Assembly: GCA_910576345.1 (NCBI GenBank)
Contig: CAJTIT010000004.1
Location: 1 to 64,000, forward strand
From: Erysipelotrichales bacterium
GTDB lineage: Bacteria; Bacillota_I; Bacilli_A; Erysipelotrichales; Erysipelotrichaceae
DNA: 64,000 nt
Direction of reading: 5' to 3'
The translations under genes were made by a program, and so were the position numbers. Below the pieces are notes generated by a model. It worked only from the letters and a program-made list of their open reading frames with translations. It was not told the DNA's origin and did no database searches. Positions 27,923 through 38,634 of the stretch are shown piece by piece (position 1 is the stretch's first letter; each line of letters starts with the position of its first letter).

Positions 27923-30900
27923 ATGTGGAAGAAATTGTTGATAACTTTCATTGCATTAACGGGGACTTTTACGGTGGGATATGCTTATTATAATTATGAA
28001 ATGAGTGCCGCTGTAACTCCCTTTCAATTACAAAAGGGCCAGAAGGTGGTATTAGGGACTTATAATGGTAAAGAAGTAGTTTGGGATATTGGTAATAATA
28101 CAAGTGATTATGTGTTAATGAGTAGTAAGCCGCTAAGTTATATTCAAACATATGATTCCATTATACCACTTATGGTAGATACAGTACCTACTTTGAGTGA
28201 GCGTGACAATTACTGTATCCAAGTCCATAGAAGTTCAGATAGTCGTATAGGTTATTGTCCTACACAAAATTTGGAAAATGAAATTGAAAAAATACAATTA
28301 AATAGTTCAGAAAATAAAACAATAGTTCGTAACCCCTTTCTTCCTTCTATTTTCGATGTTAAAACAGGCGGAACTCTTGGATTGACGTTGAGCGATCGAG
28401 CTTATAAAAAGGAAACTGACTACTGGTTAAAAGGAAGAATATCTAGTCATGAATACACAGGAGGGGCAGAAAGCGCAACTTATGGTAATGTAGTCCAAAA
28501 CCCTATACTAGATGCTAGCTGGGGAGAAGCAAATTTTAATTTCTTTGAATTTGATACTGGAACAGTTATAACATCTAGCGAACGAATCGGATGGATGTGG
28601 AGTGTTGATTGGAAAAATACAACAGGTGGAAGAATTTACAAAATGGCCTTAAGACCTTTTTCAGTGATAGATAAAACTAAAGTAAATTTCTCGTCAAATA
28701 CCTCTTATACAGATGGGAATTGGCACAATTATGTAATTGATACAACTAATCTAAATGAAAATAATGAATTGAATCCCAATAAGTTAAGAATTCAATCTTC
28801 GCTCACTGCTACTTTACTGAATATCAAAAGAAATAATCACAATACACAAAAAATTGCAAAAAATCAAAGTGTTGATTTATCTGTAAATGCAAACACAGGA
28901 ACAAATACACAAATATCAGTGATTCTCTATAATGATGCAGGTACAGATATCCAATATTATAAAATGCTAGAGCCTACAAGAAACGGATCAAATGATTATA
29001 CACTGGATATAACAGGTGTTCCTGTAGGGAAATATCAAGTTGCAGTTATCAATGAAGAATATGATGCTTCTTCAAATTTACCAGTAGAAAGCTCTCCGAT
29101 ATCTGATTTATTACCTTTGGAAATTGTAGAACATCATAAGCTTGCTTATACAAAGACACCGCAAAGTGGGGCAAGCAGTGGTAAGGATTATGAGTTCAGT
29201 AAGAATGTGAATGCAGGTCAAGCAGTAGGAAAGATAACAGTCAATCCACTAGGTGTTACACCTCTTACGTATTCTGTTGAAAGTAATGGAGATAATAGCT
29301 ATCAAAACTTTGAAATCGATGGTTTGAATAGTAATAATGAATCAAGCACAAATTCATTGAATGTGAAGATTAAAAGTAATGCGCCTGATTTAGTCAATGG
29401 TGGATTAAAGGCAGGTAGTTATCAATTCTGTGTGAGTAGTGTAGATGCGAATGGAGATCCTACAACGGCTACCTCTGATTCTAAGATATGTACAACGTTT
29501 ACAGTAGAAAAGACCAATCTTGCGATTGCTTTCAATGATCCAGCGATGACAAAGAAATCGATGAATGATGCAGGTACGTCATGGAGTGAAACAGCGACAG
29601 CGAATCCTTCTTATGGTACAAAGGTCACTTATTCAAAAGTTGGTGGAGATATCAGTATGATTGATATTGATCCAGATACTGGTGCGATTACTTACAAAGG
29701 AAACAATGCATTTGGTAAAGTAAAGATACGTGCAACTGTGGATGATGATCCGGCCAGCGGTGAGGATAATTATAATCCTGCCTATGTAGAAAAAGAGATT
29801 GTGATCTATCGAGAAGTCGATGGCGTAGTCACTCCCGATCCTGCCTCCGGTGATACGACGATTCCAACTTTCTCTGCCAGTGATACCAATATTAAAACGG
29901 GTGGAACCATTGGTAAGATACAAGGAACGCTGGGAACACCGGATACGATCGGCGGTTCTACAACGACTTATTCTTATACAATTAAACCAGATCCAAGCAG
30001 TGATGGCAGTATGTTTCAAGTGAATGCAAGTACAGGTGTGATCAAAGCGAATGCCAATCTTGGTGTAGATACTTATAACTTTGTGATCATTGTTTCAGAT
30101 AAGTGGAGTTCCAAAGAAATAGCGGTGACAGTGAATGTAGGAATGGCTCCTGCAGAAAACTTGAAGTTTTATCAAAGTCCTACATCCAATACAATCATTA
30201 CTACAAAATCAGCTGCTTTAACAGATACAGGCGTTACAGTATTTGCGGCAGTGAAAGGTAGTTCCAATAATAACCCTGTGACTTATCGATTGAAAGACGG
30301 AGAACCAACAAATGTGATTGATGTGAATCCAAACAGTGGCGCAGTCACAATAAAAAATGTTGGAACAGTTGTGATCATCGCAGAAAAACAAGGAAGTACC
30401 GGACAAGCAAACGCAATCACAGAATTAACATTCACAGTAACGGCCGGTTCACAAGAATTCATCTATACGGATGCGAGTGGAAATGAACTGCCAAAGAGTG
30501 GAAACAGTTATGATGATTACAGTGAAGTATATGGAAAAGGAAAGACATTCCAGCTATTTACATCAGGAAATCCACCAGGAACAAATGTAACGTATGCATT
30601 ACAAGCAGGAAGTCCGACAGATGTGATCAGTGTTGATCCAAATGGATTGGTTTCGATCTATAATGCAAGTATGAATACACAAATTGGAAAAGTGATCGTA
30701 GAAGCGACCAGTCATGATCCAACCGGTAACTACAGCAATAAAACAATCGAACTTCCAATCACAATCACAAAGGCAAATCAAACGATATCATTCAAAGATG
30801 TCACACCTGCACAAAACGGAAAAGGCAAAGTAACGCCGATCATACTAACACAAGACATATCCGGTAACGAAGGTGGCGTAATCGTCAATGATACAAGTTA

Positions 30901-32965
30901 CTATATTACAATCGATCCAAGTATACCTACATCTCTTGCATGGACAAGCAACGGTATCGATATAGAATACAATTATGACAAAGAAGAAGGAATGGAAATA
31001 CCGTTACATGTAGAGAAAGCAGGAAATCGAAACTATAACAAAGCAGAAGCGAATGGAAAGATGAGGATCTTAGGAACGGATGAAAGTACATTAACGATCA
31101 ATCGACCGGGAAAGATCGTATATGGAGATCACTTTACATTACGCTCCTTACAAGACGACAGTTCAAGTTTGAATGTCAACTATATATTTGAAGTAGACAA
31201 TACGATCTTTGTATCGAATCCAAGCGTAAATAACAATATGGCAGAGTTTGATGCGTTGAAATGCAGTGATGGGTCAAAAATCAATATCACAGTGACAAGA
31301 ACGGCAGACAGTGAAGTGACATTAAGTAAGAAGATCACAATCGAAGTATTACCAAAAGACATCAATATCACAATCGATGATAAAACGAAACAAAAAGGGG
31401 AAGACAATCCGGAACTTACATTTCAAGATTTCACAAGTCAACTGGTTAGCTGGAATGGCGTACAAGATGTGGTAGACAGTGGTATTGTCAAACTAAGTAC
31501 CACAGCGACAAAAGATAGTAAAGCAGGAAGCTATCCGATCACAGGCAATACAAAAGAAATGAACACAACGTATCCAAATTACAATTTCATCTTCAAAGAA
31601 GGCAAGTTAATGGTGGACAGTAACATTGATAAAGATGTGGATGATGATGGAAAACCTGACTTCAATGATCCGGATGGCGATGGATGTCCAGACCTCAATA
31701 TCAAATGGAAAGACGATGATGGAAATTGGATAATCATCAACGGTGATCGAGATTATGATGGCATACCTGATCTCAATATCGATAGTGATGGAGATGGAAT
31801 ACCAGACTTAAACATCGATACAGACCACGATGGAAAACCTGATATCAATCTTGTGATTCTTAAGAAAACAGATTGGAAACCGACAAAGTGTGTTGTTGTA
31901 AGTGACATTGTAAAAGAAGAATATTGTACAGGAACAAGCGTAAAACCACAAATCAATGTGGATACAGACAATGACAATATTCCTGATATCAATATCGATA
32001 CAGATGGCGACATGAAGGCAGATCTTAACATTGCCCAATCAGGCTCCACTAAACCAACCATTAATCTATTGCCTATGCATTCTATATGGAAACCGGATAA
32101 AGATTATAAAAAAGATGATTTCCTCTATGATTCTATAGGAGAACACAAACCATTATTAAATATAGATACAGATAACGATGGAAGACCAGATATCAATTTA
32201 GATTTGGATGATGATGGTGAAGCAGATTTGAATATCGATGTGGATGGAGACTATATACCGGATGTCAATATCGACAGTAAGGGAGATGGCAAGCCAGACG
32301 TTAATATAGATAAAGATGGAGATGGTATTCCGGATGAAAACATTATAGAAATTACGGAATGGAGACCAAACAAAGATGGGAATAAAGATGGATTCTTATT
32401 TGACACAATGGAAATTGAACAAAAAACAGAATTGGAAGATAACGGAGTCAAAGTAGAAAAACCGGATGGAACACCATTCTTACCAAACTTCGCATTAAAA
32501 GTAGAGGATGTAACAGATACAAAACAATCAGAAATTACAGAAGATGCGAAAGAATTCATAGAAGAAACACAAGAAGTAAAGAAAGTATATGATGTAAAAC
32601 TGTTGAAAGATGGAGTAGAAGTACAACCGGATGGAACATTAAAGATAAAAATACCATATGAAGGAATAAAAAATCCAATTCTCATCAGAAAGAATGCGAA
32701 TGGAGAATATGAAAGAATCGAATACAAAACAGAAGAAGGTTATCTCGTATATGAAACAGATGAATTAGGCATTGTATCCATCATAGGAGATAAAGAATTT
32801 GAGACCAGTGTAAAAGGCACTTACACCCCAAACATTGGTGGCGCCATCACCGGGAATCAAATAAATACAAATTTTTTCCTTGAGATGTGCATCTCATCAT
32901 TAAGTTTGATTGCCTATTTATTATATAAAAGAAATAAACAAAATATTGAGAGTATCAACAAATAA
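27923..32965 (+). CDS. giant surface protein with Asp-rich TSP3-like repeats (copy 2)
   Basis: The 1680-residue paralogue of the preceding gene has the same plan: signal anchor (MWKKLLITFIALTGTFTVGY), a diverged N-terminal region, cadherin-like and Ig-like domains, an MBG-type domain, twelve aspartate-rich repeats and a C-terminal membrane helix preceded by GGAITGN. From about 30257 to 32840 the DNA is nearly identical to 25076-27659 of copy 1 with a constant offset of 5181 bases, while upstream the two differ clearly. The ATG at 27923 is chosen because its distance from AAAGGA equals that in copy 1; ATG 27917 is closer. It is probably calcium-stabilised and surface exposed. Ligand unknown. 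Confidence 0.85.
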   Translation: MWKKLLITFIALTGTFTVGYAYYNYEMSAAVTPFQLQKGQKVVLGTYNGKEVVWDIGNNTSDYVLMSSKPLSYIQTYDSIIPLMVDTVPTLSERDNYCIQVHRSSDSRIGYCPTQNLENEIEKIQLNSSENKTIVRNPFLPSIFDVKTGGTLGLTLSDRAYKKETDYWLKGRISSHEYTGGAESATYGNVVQNPILDASWGEANFNFFEFDTGTVITSSERIGWMWSVDWKNTTGGRIYKMALRPFSVIDKTKVNFSSNTSYTDGNWHNYVIDTTNLNENNELNPNKLRIQSSLTATLLNIKRNNHNTQKIAKNQSVDLSVNANTGTNTQISVILYNDAGTDIQYYKMLEPTRNGSNDYTLDITGVPVGKYQVAVINEEYDASSNLPVESSPISDLLPLEIVEHHKLAYTKTPQSGASSGKDYEFSKNVNAGQAVGKITVNPLGVTPLTYSVESNGDNSYQNFEIDGLNSNNESSTNSLNVKIKSNAPDLVNGGLKAGSYQFCVSSVDANGDPTTATSDSKICTTFTVEKTNLAIAFNDPAMTKKSMNDAGTSWSETATANPSYGTKVTYSKVGGDISMIDIDPDTGAITYKGNNAFGKVKIRATVDDDPASGEDNYNPAYVEKEIVIYREVDGVVTPDPASGDTTIPTFSASDTNIKTGGTIGKIQGTLGTPDTIGGSTTTYSYTIKPDPSSDGSMFQVNASTGVIKANANLGVDTYNFVIIVSDKWSSKEIAVTVNVGMAPAENLKFYQSPTSNTIITTKSAALTDTGVTVFAAVKGSSNNNPVTYRLKDGEPTNVIDVNPNSGAVTIKNVGTVVIIAEKQGSTGQANAITELTFTVTAGSQEFIYTDASGNELPKSGNSYDDYSEVYGKGKTFQLFTSGNPPGTNVTYALQAGSPTDVISVDPNGLVSIYNASMNTQIGKVIVEATSHDPTGNYSNKTIELPITITKANQTISFKDVTPAQNGKGKVTPIILTQDISGNEGGVIVNDTSYYITIDPSIPTSLAWTSNGIDIEYNYDKEEGMEIPLHVEKAGNRNYNKAEANGKMRILGTDESTLTINRPGKIVYGDHFTLRSLQDDSSSLNVNYIFEVDNTIFVSNPSVNNNMAEFDALKCSDGSKINITVTRTADSEVTLSKKITIEVLPKDINITIDDKTKQKGEDNPELTFQDFTSQLVSWNGVQDVVDSGIVKLSTTATKDSKAGSYPITGNTKEMNTTYPNYNFIFKEGKLMVDSNIDKDVDDDGKPDFNDPDGDGCPDLNIKWKDDDGNWIIINGDRDYDGIPDLNIDSDGDGIPDLNIDTDHDGKPDINLVILKKTDWKPTKCVVVSDIVKEEYCTGTSVKPQINVDTDNDNIPDINIDTDGDMKADLNIAQSGSTKPTINLLPMHSIWKPDKDYKKDDFLYDSIGEHKPLLNIDTDNDGRPDINLDLDDDGEADLNIDVDGDYIPDVNIDSKGDGKPDVNIDKDGDGIPDENIIEITEWRPNKDGNKDGFLFDTMEIEQKTELEDNGVKVEKPDGTPFLPNFALKVEDVTDTKQSEITEDAKEFIEETQEVKKVYDVKLLKDGVEVQPDGTLKIKIPYEGIKNPILIRKNANGEYERIEYKTEEGYLVYETDELGIVSIIGDKEFETSVKGTYTPNIGGAITGNQINTNFFLEMCISSLSLIAYLLYKRNKQNIESINK
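30257..32840 (+). repeat. 2.58-kb near-identical repeat, copy 2
   Basis: Partner of 25076-27659. The sharp drop in similarity upstream and after the last domain suggests gene conversion or a recent recombination rather than simple ageing of a tandem duplicate. Confidence 0.85.
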
Positions 32966-32978
32966 AGTACAAGCCAAA

Positions 32979-33011
32979 CAGGAGGTTTTAATAGAACTGC
33001 CTGTTTTTTTA
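32979..33011 (+). terminator. intrinsic terminator after copy 2
   Basis: An interrupted stem (aacagg..ag / ct..cctgtt) is followed by seven T, shortly after the stop at 32965. Confidence 0.7.
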
Positions 33012-33200
33012 ACACTGTTTAAACTCAAAAACAAAAGTACTTTATTGTGCCTAAATCAACCGGTCCCTACGGTTGTGAGAAGCCAAAATTGTCCGTATCA
33101 CAGAAACAAAAATCAAGTGACTTGTGGGACATATGTGCAGATATAAACAATACCCAAACGTCCCAATGAAATATATTTCCCGGGAAAAATTTACAAACGC

Positions 33201-33234
33201 AAAAGAAAACAGCTTGTGTAATTTACACAAACTG
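33201..33234 (-). terminator. intrinsic terminator of uvrB
   Basis: A stem of about 11 bp with one mismatch (33210-33220 with 33224-33234) is followed on the minus strand by TTTTCTTTT, directly after the uvrB stop. Confidence 0.8.
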
Positions 33235-33241
33235 TAATATC

Positions 33242-35221
33242 TTATGCTTCATCTTTTAACTCTAATAAAATATCCCGCAATTCAGCTGCTCTTTCAAAAT
33301 CAAGAACTTTTGCAGCTTCTCGCATTTCTTTCTCAATACTCGCAAGCAGTTTTTCTTTGTCCTTCTTGCCCATCTTTGTTTTCTTATTCATATATTTTGC
33401 AGTCATTTCCTGCGTTTCTTTGGAACGCACAACTTCATGAATTGGCTTGATAATGGTTTTAGGCGTAATGCCATGCTCTTTATTATAAGCAATTTGAATA
33501 CTTCTTCTTCGGTTGGTTTCATCCAATGCCTTCTGCATACTATCGGTAATGGAATCCGCATACATGATGACCTTGCCATGTGCATTACGCGCTGCACGCC
33601 CGATAATCTGAATTAAGGAACGCTCGGAACGCAAGAAACCTTCTTTATCTGCATCCAAAATCGCAATCAAGGACACTTCCGGAATATCCAGTCCTTCTCG
33701 TAGTAAGTTAATACCAATCAATACATCATATTTTCCTTTGCGCAAATCGCGAATGATTTCTGTTCTTTCAATCGTCTTCACTTCATGATGAAGCCATGCG
33801 ACTTTCATATCCATGCCTTTTAAATAATTGGTCAAATCTTCTGCCATGCGCACTGTTAAAGTTGTGATCAAAACACGCTCATTTTTCTCTATGCGCTGTT
33901 TAATTTCATCAGTAAGATCATCAATCTGACCATTTGTTTCACGAACTTCTACTTCCGGATCTAAAAGACCGGTCGGACGGATGATCTGTTCTACAACTTC
34001 CCCGTTGACTTTGTTCAGTTCATAATCACCGGGAGTCGCTGAGATAAACACAGCCTGATGAATCATGGATTCAAATTCTTCAAACCGCATGGGACGGTTA
34101 TCCAACGCACTTGGTAAGCGGAAACCATAATTGACCAGTACTTCTTTACGTGCGCGATCGCCGTTATACATTCCGCGAACTTGCGGCAATGATACATGAG
34201 ACTCATCGACCACCAGTAAATAATCCTGCGGAAAATAATCAAACAATGTATAGGGGCGCTCACCTGGTTTTCGACCATCGATATGACGTGAATAATTCTC
34301 AATACCCGGACAAACGCCAAACTCACGTAGCGCTTCCATATCATAACGTGTACGCTGTTCTAATCGTTGTTTTTCTAATAATTTTCCTTCTTCTTCTAAT
34401 ACGCGAAGACGATCTTCCAATTCTTCGCCAATAGTGTCGGCGGCACGATTGATGATATCTTGACTGGTTGCATAACCGCTTGCGGGATATACGACATAGA
34501 CCATATAAGCATTTAGCACTTTTCCTGTTAATGGATCTACTTCGGTGATTCTTTCGATTTCATCGTCGAACATTTCAATGCGTAAAATATAGGCATCGGT
34601 GTGTCCTAGTCCAACTTCAATGACATCGCCGCGGACGCGAAACGTGCCGCGTGTCAGATCCATATTGTTTCGTTGATATTGTTGGGAAACAAGTCGTTTC
34701 ATCAATTCTTTTCGATCAATATGATCGCCTACATGGAGTGAAAAAAACATATCTCGGTATTGGTCCGGATTGGAAGCTCCGTAAATGCACGCAACCGAGG
34801 CGATAATGATCGTATCACGTCGTTCTAATATGGAATTTACCGCTGCCATTCTCAACATATCCAATTCCATATTTGTTGTCGCATTTTTATCTATATATGT
34901 ATCAGAACTGGGAATATAGGCTTCCGGTTGATAATAGTCAAAGTTCGATACGAAGTATTCTACACGATTATGTGGAAAAAACTCTTTGAATTCACTATAT
35001 AATTGACCGGCTAATGTCTTATTGTGAACAAATACCAGCGTAGGTTTATTCACTTTTGCAATCACATTGGAAATCGTGAATGTTTTACCGGTTCCGGTCG
35101 CTCCCAACAACACTTGTTGCTTTTTTCCTTCGTGGATACCCTTGACCAGTTCTGTAATTGCTTTTGGCTGATCGCCTTGCGGCTGATAATTGGATACAAG
35201 CTCGAATAACTTTTCTTCCAT
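33242..35221 (-). CDS. uvrB: UvrABC system protein B
   Basis: The 659-residue protein is the damage-verifying helicase-like subunit of nucleotide excision repair. It shows the Walker A loop [12 protein letters not shown] near residues 40-50, the beta-hairpin region [13 protein letters not shown], the DESH box ([11 protein letters not shown]), helicase motif VI (QIIGRAARN) and the C-terminal UVR motif ([21 protein letters not shown]) that contacts UvrC. Length is standard. The ATG at 35221 follows AAGGAGG by seven bases; the apparent TTG start two codons earlier is not needed. uvrA usually neighbours uvrB in Firmicutes, but here it does not. Confidence 0.96.
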   Translation of the reverse strand: MEEKLFELVSNYQPQGDQPKAITELVKGIHEGKKQQVLLGATGTGKTFTISNVIAKVNKPTLVFVHNKTLAGQLYSEFKEFFPHNRVEYFVSNFDYYQPEAYIPSSDTYIDKNATTNMELDMLRMAAVNSILERRDTIIIASVACIYGASNPDQYRDMFFSLHVGDHIDRKELMKRLVSQQYQRNNMDLTRGTFRVRGDVIEVGLGHTDAYILRIEMFDDEIERITEVDPLTGKVLNAYMVYVVYPASGYATSQDIINRAADTIGEELEDRLRVLEEEGKLLEKQRLEQRTRYDMEALREFGVCPGIENYSRHIDGRKPGERPYTLFDYFPQDYLLVVDESHVSLPQVRGMYNGDRARKEVLVNYGFRLPSALDNRPMRFEEFESMIHQAVFISATPGDYELNKVNGEVVEQIIRPTGLLDPEVEVRETNGQIDDLTDEIKQRIEKNERVLITTLTVRMAEDLTNYLKGMDMKVAWLHHEVKTIERTEIIRDLRKGKYDVLIGINLLREGLDIPEVSLIAILDADKEGFLRSERSLIQIIGRAARNAHGKVIMYADSITDSMQKALDETNRRRSIQIAYNKEHGITPKTIIKPIHEVVRSKETQEMTAKYMNKKTKMGKKDKEKLLASIEKEMREAAKVLDFERAAELRDILLELKDEA

Positions 35222-35227
35222 ATGCAA

Positions 35228-35414
35228 GACCTCCTTCTTCAGAATTAGTTTATCCTATTATGAATAGAAAAACAATGTTTTTGTGTATTTAAAAACGGTT
35301 TGATTATATATGTGTAAATTATAAAAGCTAAAAATGATTACATAGTCAATATGTGGCAATGATAGTAAGATTTACGTTGATTAAATCCCATGTTGCTAAA
35401 AAGGGGAAGGGGGA
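35228..35414. other. uvrB upstream region
   Basis: About 190 AT-rich bases between uvrB and the insertion-sequence remnant. No gene is seen. Confidence 0.4.
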
Positions 35415-35830
35415 GAGGATATGAAATTGTATATTTGTTGGTAGATCTCTTTGGTCCTGAGTTTGTAAGAAGAACCTTTAACGGATACTTTCGCTGTAAT
35501 TCACTTACTGTTTTACTTCGGTAGTCGTTTCTTCCTTGCTTGAACTACAGCTCGTAATTTTTTTAAGTATAAGTTCTCCGCTTCAAGATATCGTATACGT
35601 TCCTTATTATATGATTATATGTATTTTTCTCTTCTAGTGTCATTTCTTCGTATTTCTTTTTTAACTGATTTTATTTAATGTTTTCTTTTCTGATATGATA
35701 TTCTTTGGATAATTCTTGTAAGGTTCTTTCGCTTTCCTTTTTCGCAAATTTCTATTTTTTGTTCTCTTGTTAGCTTTGAATTATAAAAATGCACCTCCAT
35801 TATTTGTATCCAAAATTTGGGTGCACTTCA
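35415..35830 (-). pseudogene. decayed IS3/IS150-type transposase orfA
   Basis: Reading the minus strand across several frames gives pieces of the orfA helix-turn-helix protein of IS150-group elements: FYNSKLTREQKIEI, TLQELSKEYHIR, RIRYLEAENLYLKKLRAVVQAR and SELQRKYPLK. At least three frameshifts and several stops break it, and no orfB with a DDE core is present. The sequence near 35805-35830 (gtgcacccaaattttgga on the minus strand) may be an old terminal repeat. The element is dead. Confidence 0.7.
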
Positions 35831-35856
35831 CATCAAATCGAACCCATATTAAAAGA

Positions 35857-35904
35857 ACCGTAATCCTATGGTATGATTGTTGCCGTAAGATAAACGGTTC
35901 TGTT
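35857..35904. other. long-loop inverted repeat agaaccgt / acggttct
   Basis: Perfect 8-bp arms enclose a loop of about 32 bases between the insertion-sequence remnant and the end of the protease gene. It may end protease transcription on the minus strand, where TTTTAAT follows. Confidence 0.4.
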
Positions 35905-35947
35905 ATTTTACACACTACTGCTTTACATATACGTTATAGGTTTTATG

Positions 35948-37441
35948 TTATTTCATAAGTTCCATTGCTTTTATCATCTGTGTATCCAGTTTATCTTGTT
36001 CATCATGCCATTTGAGAGAGCAACTGCTTAACAAACTCTGTACGCTTTCCTCGTTAATTTGTCCATTGGCATTTAATTTATGTTCTTTTTGATATGCTCT
36101 TAAAGCATCACTGGATTTTACAGAAAAATATTCATCTTGACGATCGACAGGATAACCCAAAAACTTCAAATAAATTTGTACCGGTTTTGCAAAAATAGAA
36201 ACTGTGTCTGCGCTGTAGAATTCTCCTTCTTCCATTGTTGGAACGCCTGTTTCGATGGCAGGATCTAGGGCAATCTCATAATCTGGTTTAATACCTTTAT
36301 TATTGATATGTTCGCCTTTTGGTGTCAGCCACTCTGCGATTGTATATTTAAATGAAGATCCATCTTCAAATGTAATTGGCATTTGCACAGTACCTTTTCC
36401 ATAAGAATTCACACCTACAGTTACTACATTTTTTATTTGTTCTTTCAAACAACTGGTCAAAACTTCAGAAGCACTTGCGGTTTCATCATTGATTAAAATT
36501 ACAATTTTATCAAATTTATAACGCGGGTAATCATCAAAAGAATATTGCTGCTTGATTTCTCCGTTTTTGTTTTGTTCTTGGAGAACAACGCCGCCTTGGT
36601 CGATTAAATAACTGGCAATCTGTAAAGCCGCATTCACATATCCGCCACCATTTCCACGCAAGTCAATAATCAATTTTTTGATATTTTTTTGCTTGAATTC
36701 AGCTAGATACTTTCCAACTTCATCTCCGCTTGTTTCCGCAAAAGAGTTAATTTCCAAAATACCCACGCCGTTTTTATCGTATCCATATACAGAATCATTG
36801 ACAATCGCACGTGTGATCGTTAACTCTTTTTCAGCGTTTTCTCTAATTACTGTTATCTTTACTTTTGTTCCTTCTTCACCTTTGATCATTGCAGAAATTT
36901 CATCTAGTGTTTTGGTAGAAACATCAATACCATCTACTTTAGAAATAATATCGCCTTTTAACATACCACCGGCTTCAGCGCCACTTCCTTTAAAAACACG
37001 ATCGACAACGAATGTATCTGTATCTTGTGCATAATATTGAATACCGATACCAACAAAATTCCCTTGTAAAGAACTGGTGAAATTTTCAAATACTTCTGGC
37101 TCCATATACATTGTATGTGGATCTAGATCATTTGTAGTCATTCCATCAATAGAATTGGTCAATAATGTATTTCTTAAATCTTCCACATCTTTGCCAAAAT
37201 ACCAATTGTTTGCCATTACATCATAGATTTGTTTCCATTTATCATATTCATCCGATGATGCGACTCCTGATTGATTCATAACACCATTCATCATAAATCC
37301 GGATAAGAAACAAGCAATACAAATGCAAATGACAATAGCGATTTTTAATCGGTGATCTTTTTCTGCTTGAATTTCATCTGGCCATTTATGTTTTTCTAGT
37401 CGATATCGAATTACTTTTTTTTCTTTATTTTGTTCTTCCAT
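35948..37441 (-). CDS. S41-family C-terminal processing protease
   Basis: The 497-residue protease has a basic cytosolic start, one membrane helix (about residues 33-53), a PDZ domain (SLQGNFVGIGIQY ... KGDIISKVDGIDV) and the S41 catalytic core. The nucleophilic serine is in DETASASEVL and the general-base lysine in YGKGTVQMP, with LRGNGGG forming the oxyanion region. A C-terminal peptidoglycan-binding-type helical domain (ALRAYQKEHKLNANGQINEESVQ) follows. It should act outside the membrane, cutting protein C termini, like CtpA/CtpB which control sporulation or cell-wall enzymes. The start follows GAGGTG. It is a single gene. Which Ctp subgroup it belongs to cannot be settled here. Confidence 0.9.
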   Translation of the reverse strand: MEEQNKEKKVIRYRLEKHKWPDEIQAEKDHRLKIAIVICICIACFLSGFMMNGVMNQSGVASSDEYDKWKQIYDVMANNWYFGKDVEDLRNTLLTNSIDGMTTNDLDPHTMYMEPEVFENFTSSLQGNFVGIGIQYYAQDTDTFVVDRVFKGSGAEAGGMLKGDIISKVDGIDVSTKTLDEISAMIKGEEGTKVKITVIRENAEKELTITRAIVNDSVYGYDKNGVGILEINSFAETSGDEVGKYLAEFKQKNIKKLIIDLRGNGGGYVNAALQIASYLIDQGGVVLQEQNKNGEIKQQYSFDDYPRYKFDKIVILINDETASASEVLTSCLKEQIKNVVTVGVNSYGKGTVQMPITFEDGSSFKYTIAEWLTPKGEHINNKGIKPDYEIALDPAIETGVPTMEEGEFYSADTVSIFAKPVQIYLKFLGYPVDRQDEYFSVKSSDALRAYQKEHKLNANGQINEESVQSLLSSCSLKWHDEQDKLDTQMIKAMELMK

Positions 37442-37580
37442 TATTTACACCTCATTTATATATCATAATGACATAATCATACCATATTTTCAGTACTTTT
37501 TTAAGTAGTATGAATACATTCTCACAAAATTTATGGATATACACTTTTTGTTAATAATAACAAACGATTTATTAAAAAAT

Positions 37581-38549
37581 GCCTGAAGTGAAAAGTTAAA
37601 TTCCACTACAAAAAGCACATAAAAATAAGTAGAATTTACTGTTACAAAAAGAAAGCAGATAGACAGGATTAGGATATATCAAGAAAAAAGTCTTGTGGAT
37701 TTTAGTTTTTCAGTTATAATGTATATGTAGATAAGTCAAAAAAGGGCATAACGAAAACAGGTAGAAAAAGCAGTTCAAAAATTTATGAAAGACTTAATTC
37801 CACCTTGTTGAAGTGAATAGACTAAGTAGGCTGACAGCCAATTTTGCTTATCTATTTCTTAATGAGATAGGGTTTTAATATGACCTTATCCTTGTCAATT
37901 TTGGTTACACCAAAATCATAGAATTTCTTAAATAGTAATGGATTCAGAAATTCAAGATACTCAATGGGCGATTTTCCGTTGAGTTTTTCTTTTGGTGAAG
38001 AATTGACATTGATGCCTAAGCGTGAGTCAATGAGGGAAGAGCGATACTCTTTATGTGCGATATCTGGGGAATAGACGAATTTATCGAAGCGGCACCTATG
38101 AAAATTAGTGCAGCCATTACAGGCTCCTGGAGAGCGATCCCTACGTGCACAAATAAAAGGAATAAAGTCAGGACATGCGGAGGAACACAAACGCCCATGA
38201 CTGCATTTTTTGTAAGCAGAGCATTCCAGAGGAAGTTTACATTTGTAAGAGCAAGAGCGATGAAGCTTGATTTCCTTGCCGATGGTGGACTTGTCTTTTC
38301 CTAAGGTGTCAGCAATAGCTTTTTTAGAGGAACCGTTACGGATACCATTTTCAATAATAAAACGTTCTTGAAGAGAGAGATGTTTGTTTTTGTTTGAGAT
38401 AGCATTCATAAAAAATCAGCCTTTCTAAAGTGACGCTGTCAGCCATATAAACAATGCCATTATGTAAGAGTAAATTCAACTAGAATTTACTGAAAGACTG
38501 AATTCCATTTTTTACCCTTTGAAGTGGAATTTAACTTTTCACTTCAGGC
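37581..38549 (-). mobile_element. 969-bp internally deleted IS30-type element
   Basis: Perfect 26-bp terminal inverted repeats are seen at 37581-37606 and 38524-38549 (ends GCCTGAAGTG). They enclose a transposase gene that keeps both termini but has lost the catalytic middle. The element ends 25 bases before the -35 box of the phosphoglucomutase gene. Mobilisation would need a full-length copy elsewhere. A target duplication could not be decided. Confidence 0.85.
37852..38409 (-). CDS. IS30-family transposase derivative without DDE core
   Basis: The 185-residue product keeps the IS30 N-terminal helix-turn-helix (LSLQERFIIENGIRNGSSKKAIADTLGKDKSTIGKEI) and the cysteine-rich segment that follows (CSYKCKLPLECSAYKKC, GACNGCTNFHRC). 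After residue about 134 it jumps to the usual C-terminal end (SSPKEKLNGKSPIEYLEFL ... KVILKPYLIKK). About 250 residues with the three catalytic acids are missing, but the frame is kept. It could still bind the element ends and act as a repressor or competitor of intact transposase; this is inference. It lies inside the perfect inverted repeats. Confidence 0.8.
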   Translation of the reverse strand: MNAISNKNKHLSLQERFIIENGIRNGSSKKAIADTLGKDKSTIGKEIKLHRSCSYKCKLPLECSAYKKCSHGRLCSSACPDFIPFICARRDRSPGACNGCTNFHRCRFDKFVYSPDIAHKEYRSSLIDSRLGINVNSSPKEKLNGKSPIEYLEFLNPLLFKKFYDFGVTKIDKDKVILKPYLIKK

Positions 38550-38573
38550 GCCAGTTTTTTGTGCATTTTCAGA

Positions 38574-38602
38574 TTGCGTAAGCGCTAACAAAATAGTATA
38601 AT
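38574..38602 (+). promoter_or_regulatory. phosphoglucomutase promoter
   Basis: TTGCGT at 38574-38579, 17 bases, consensus TATAAT at 38597-38602, then AGGAGG at 38619-38624. Confidence 0.6.
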
Positions 38603-38634
38603 TAGATTATGATAATTTAGGAGGAACATGAGTT

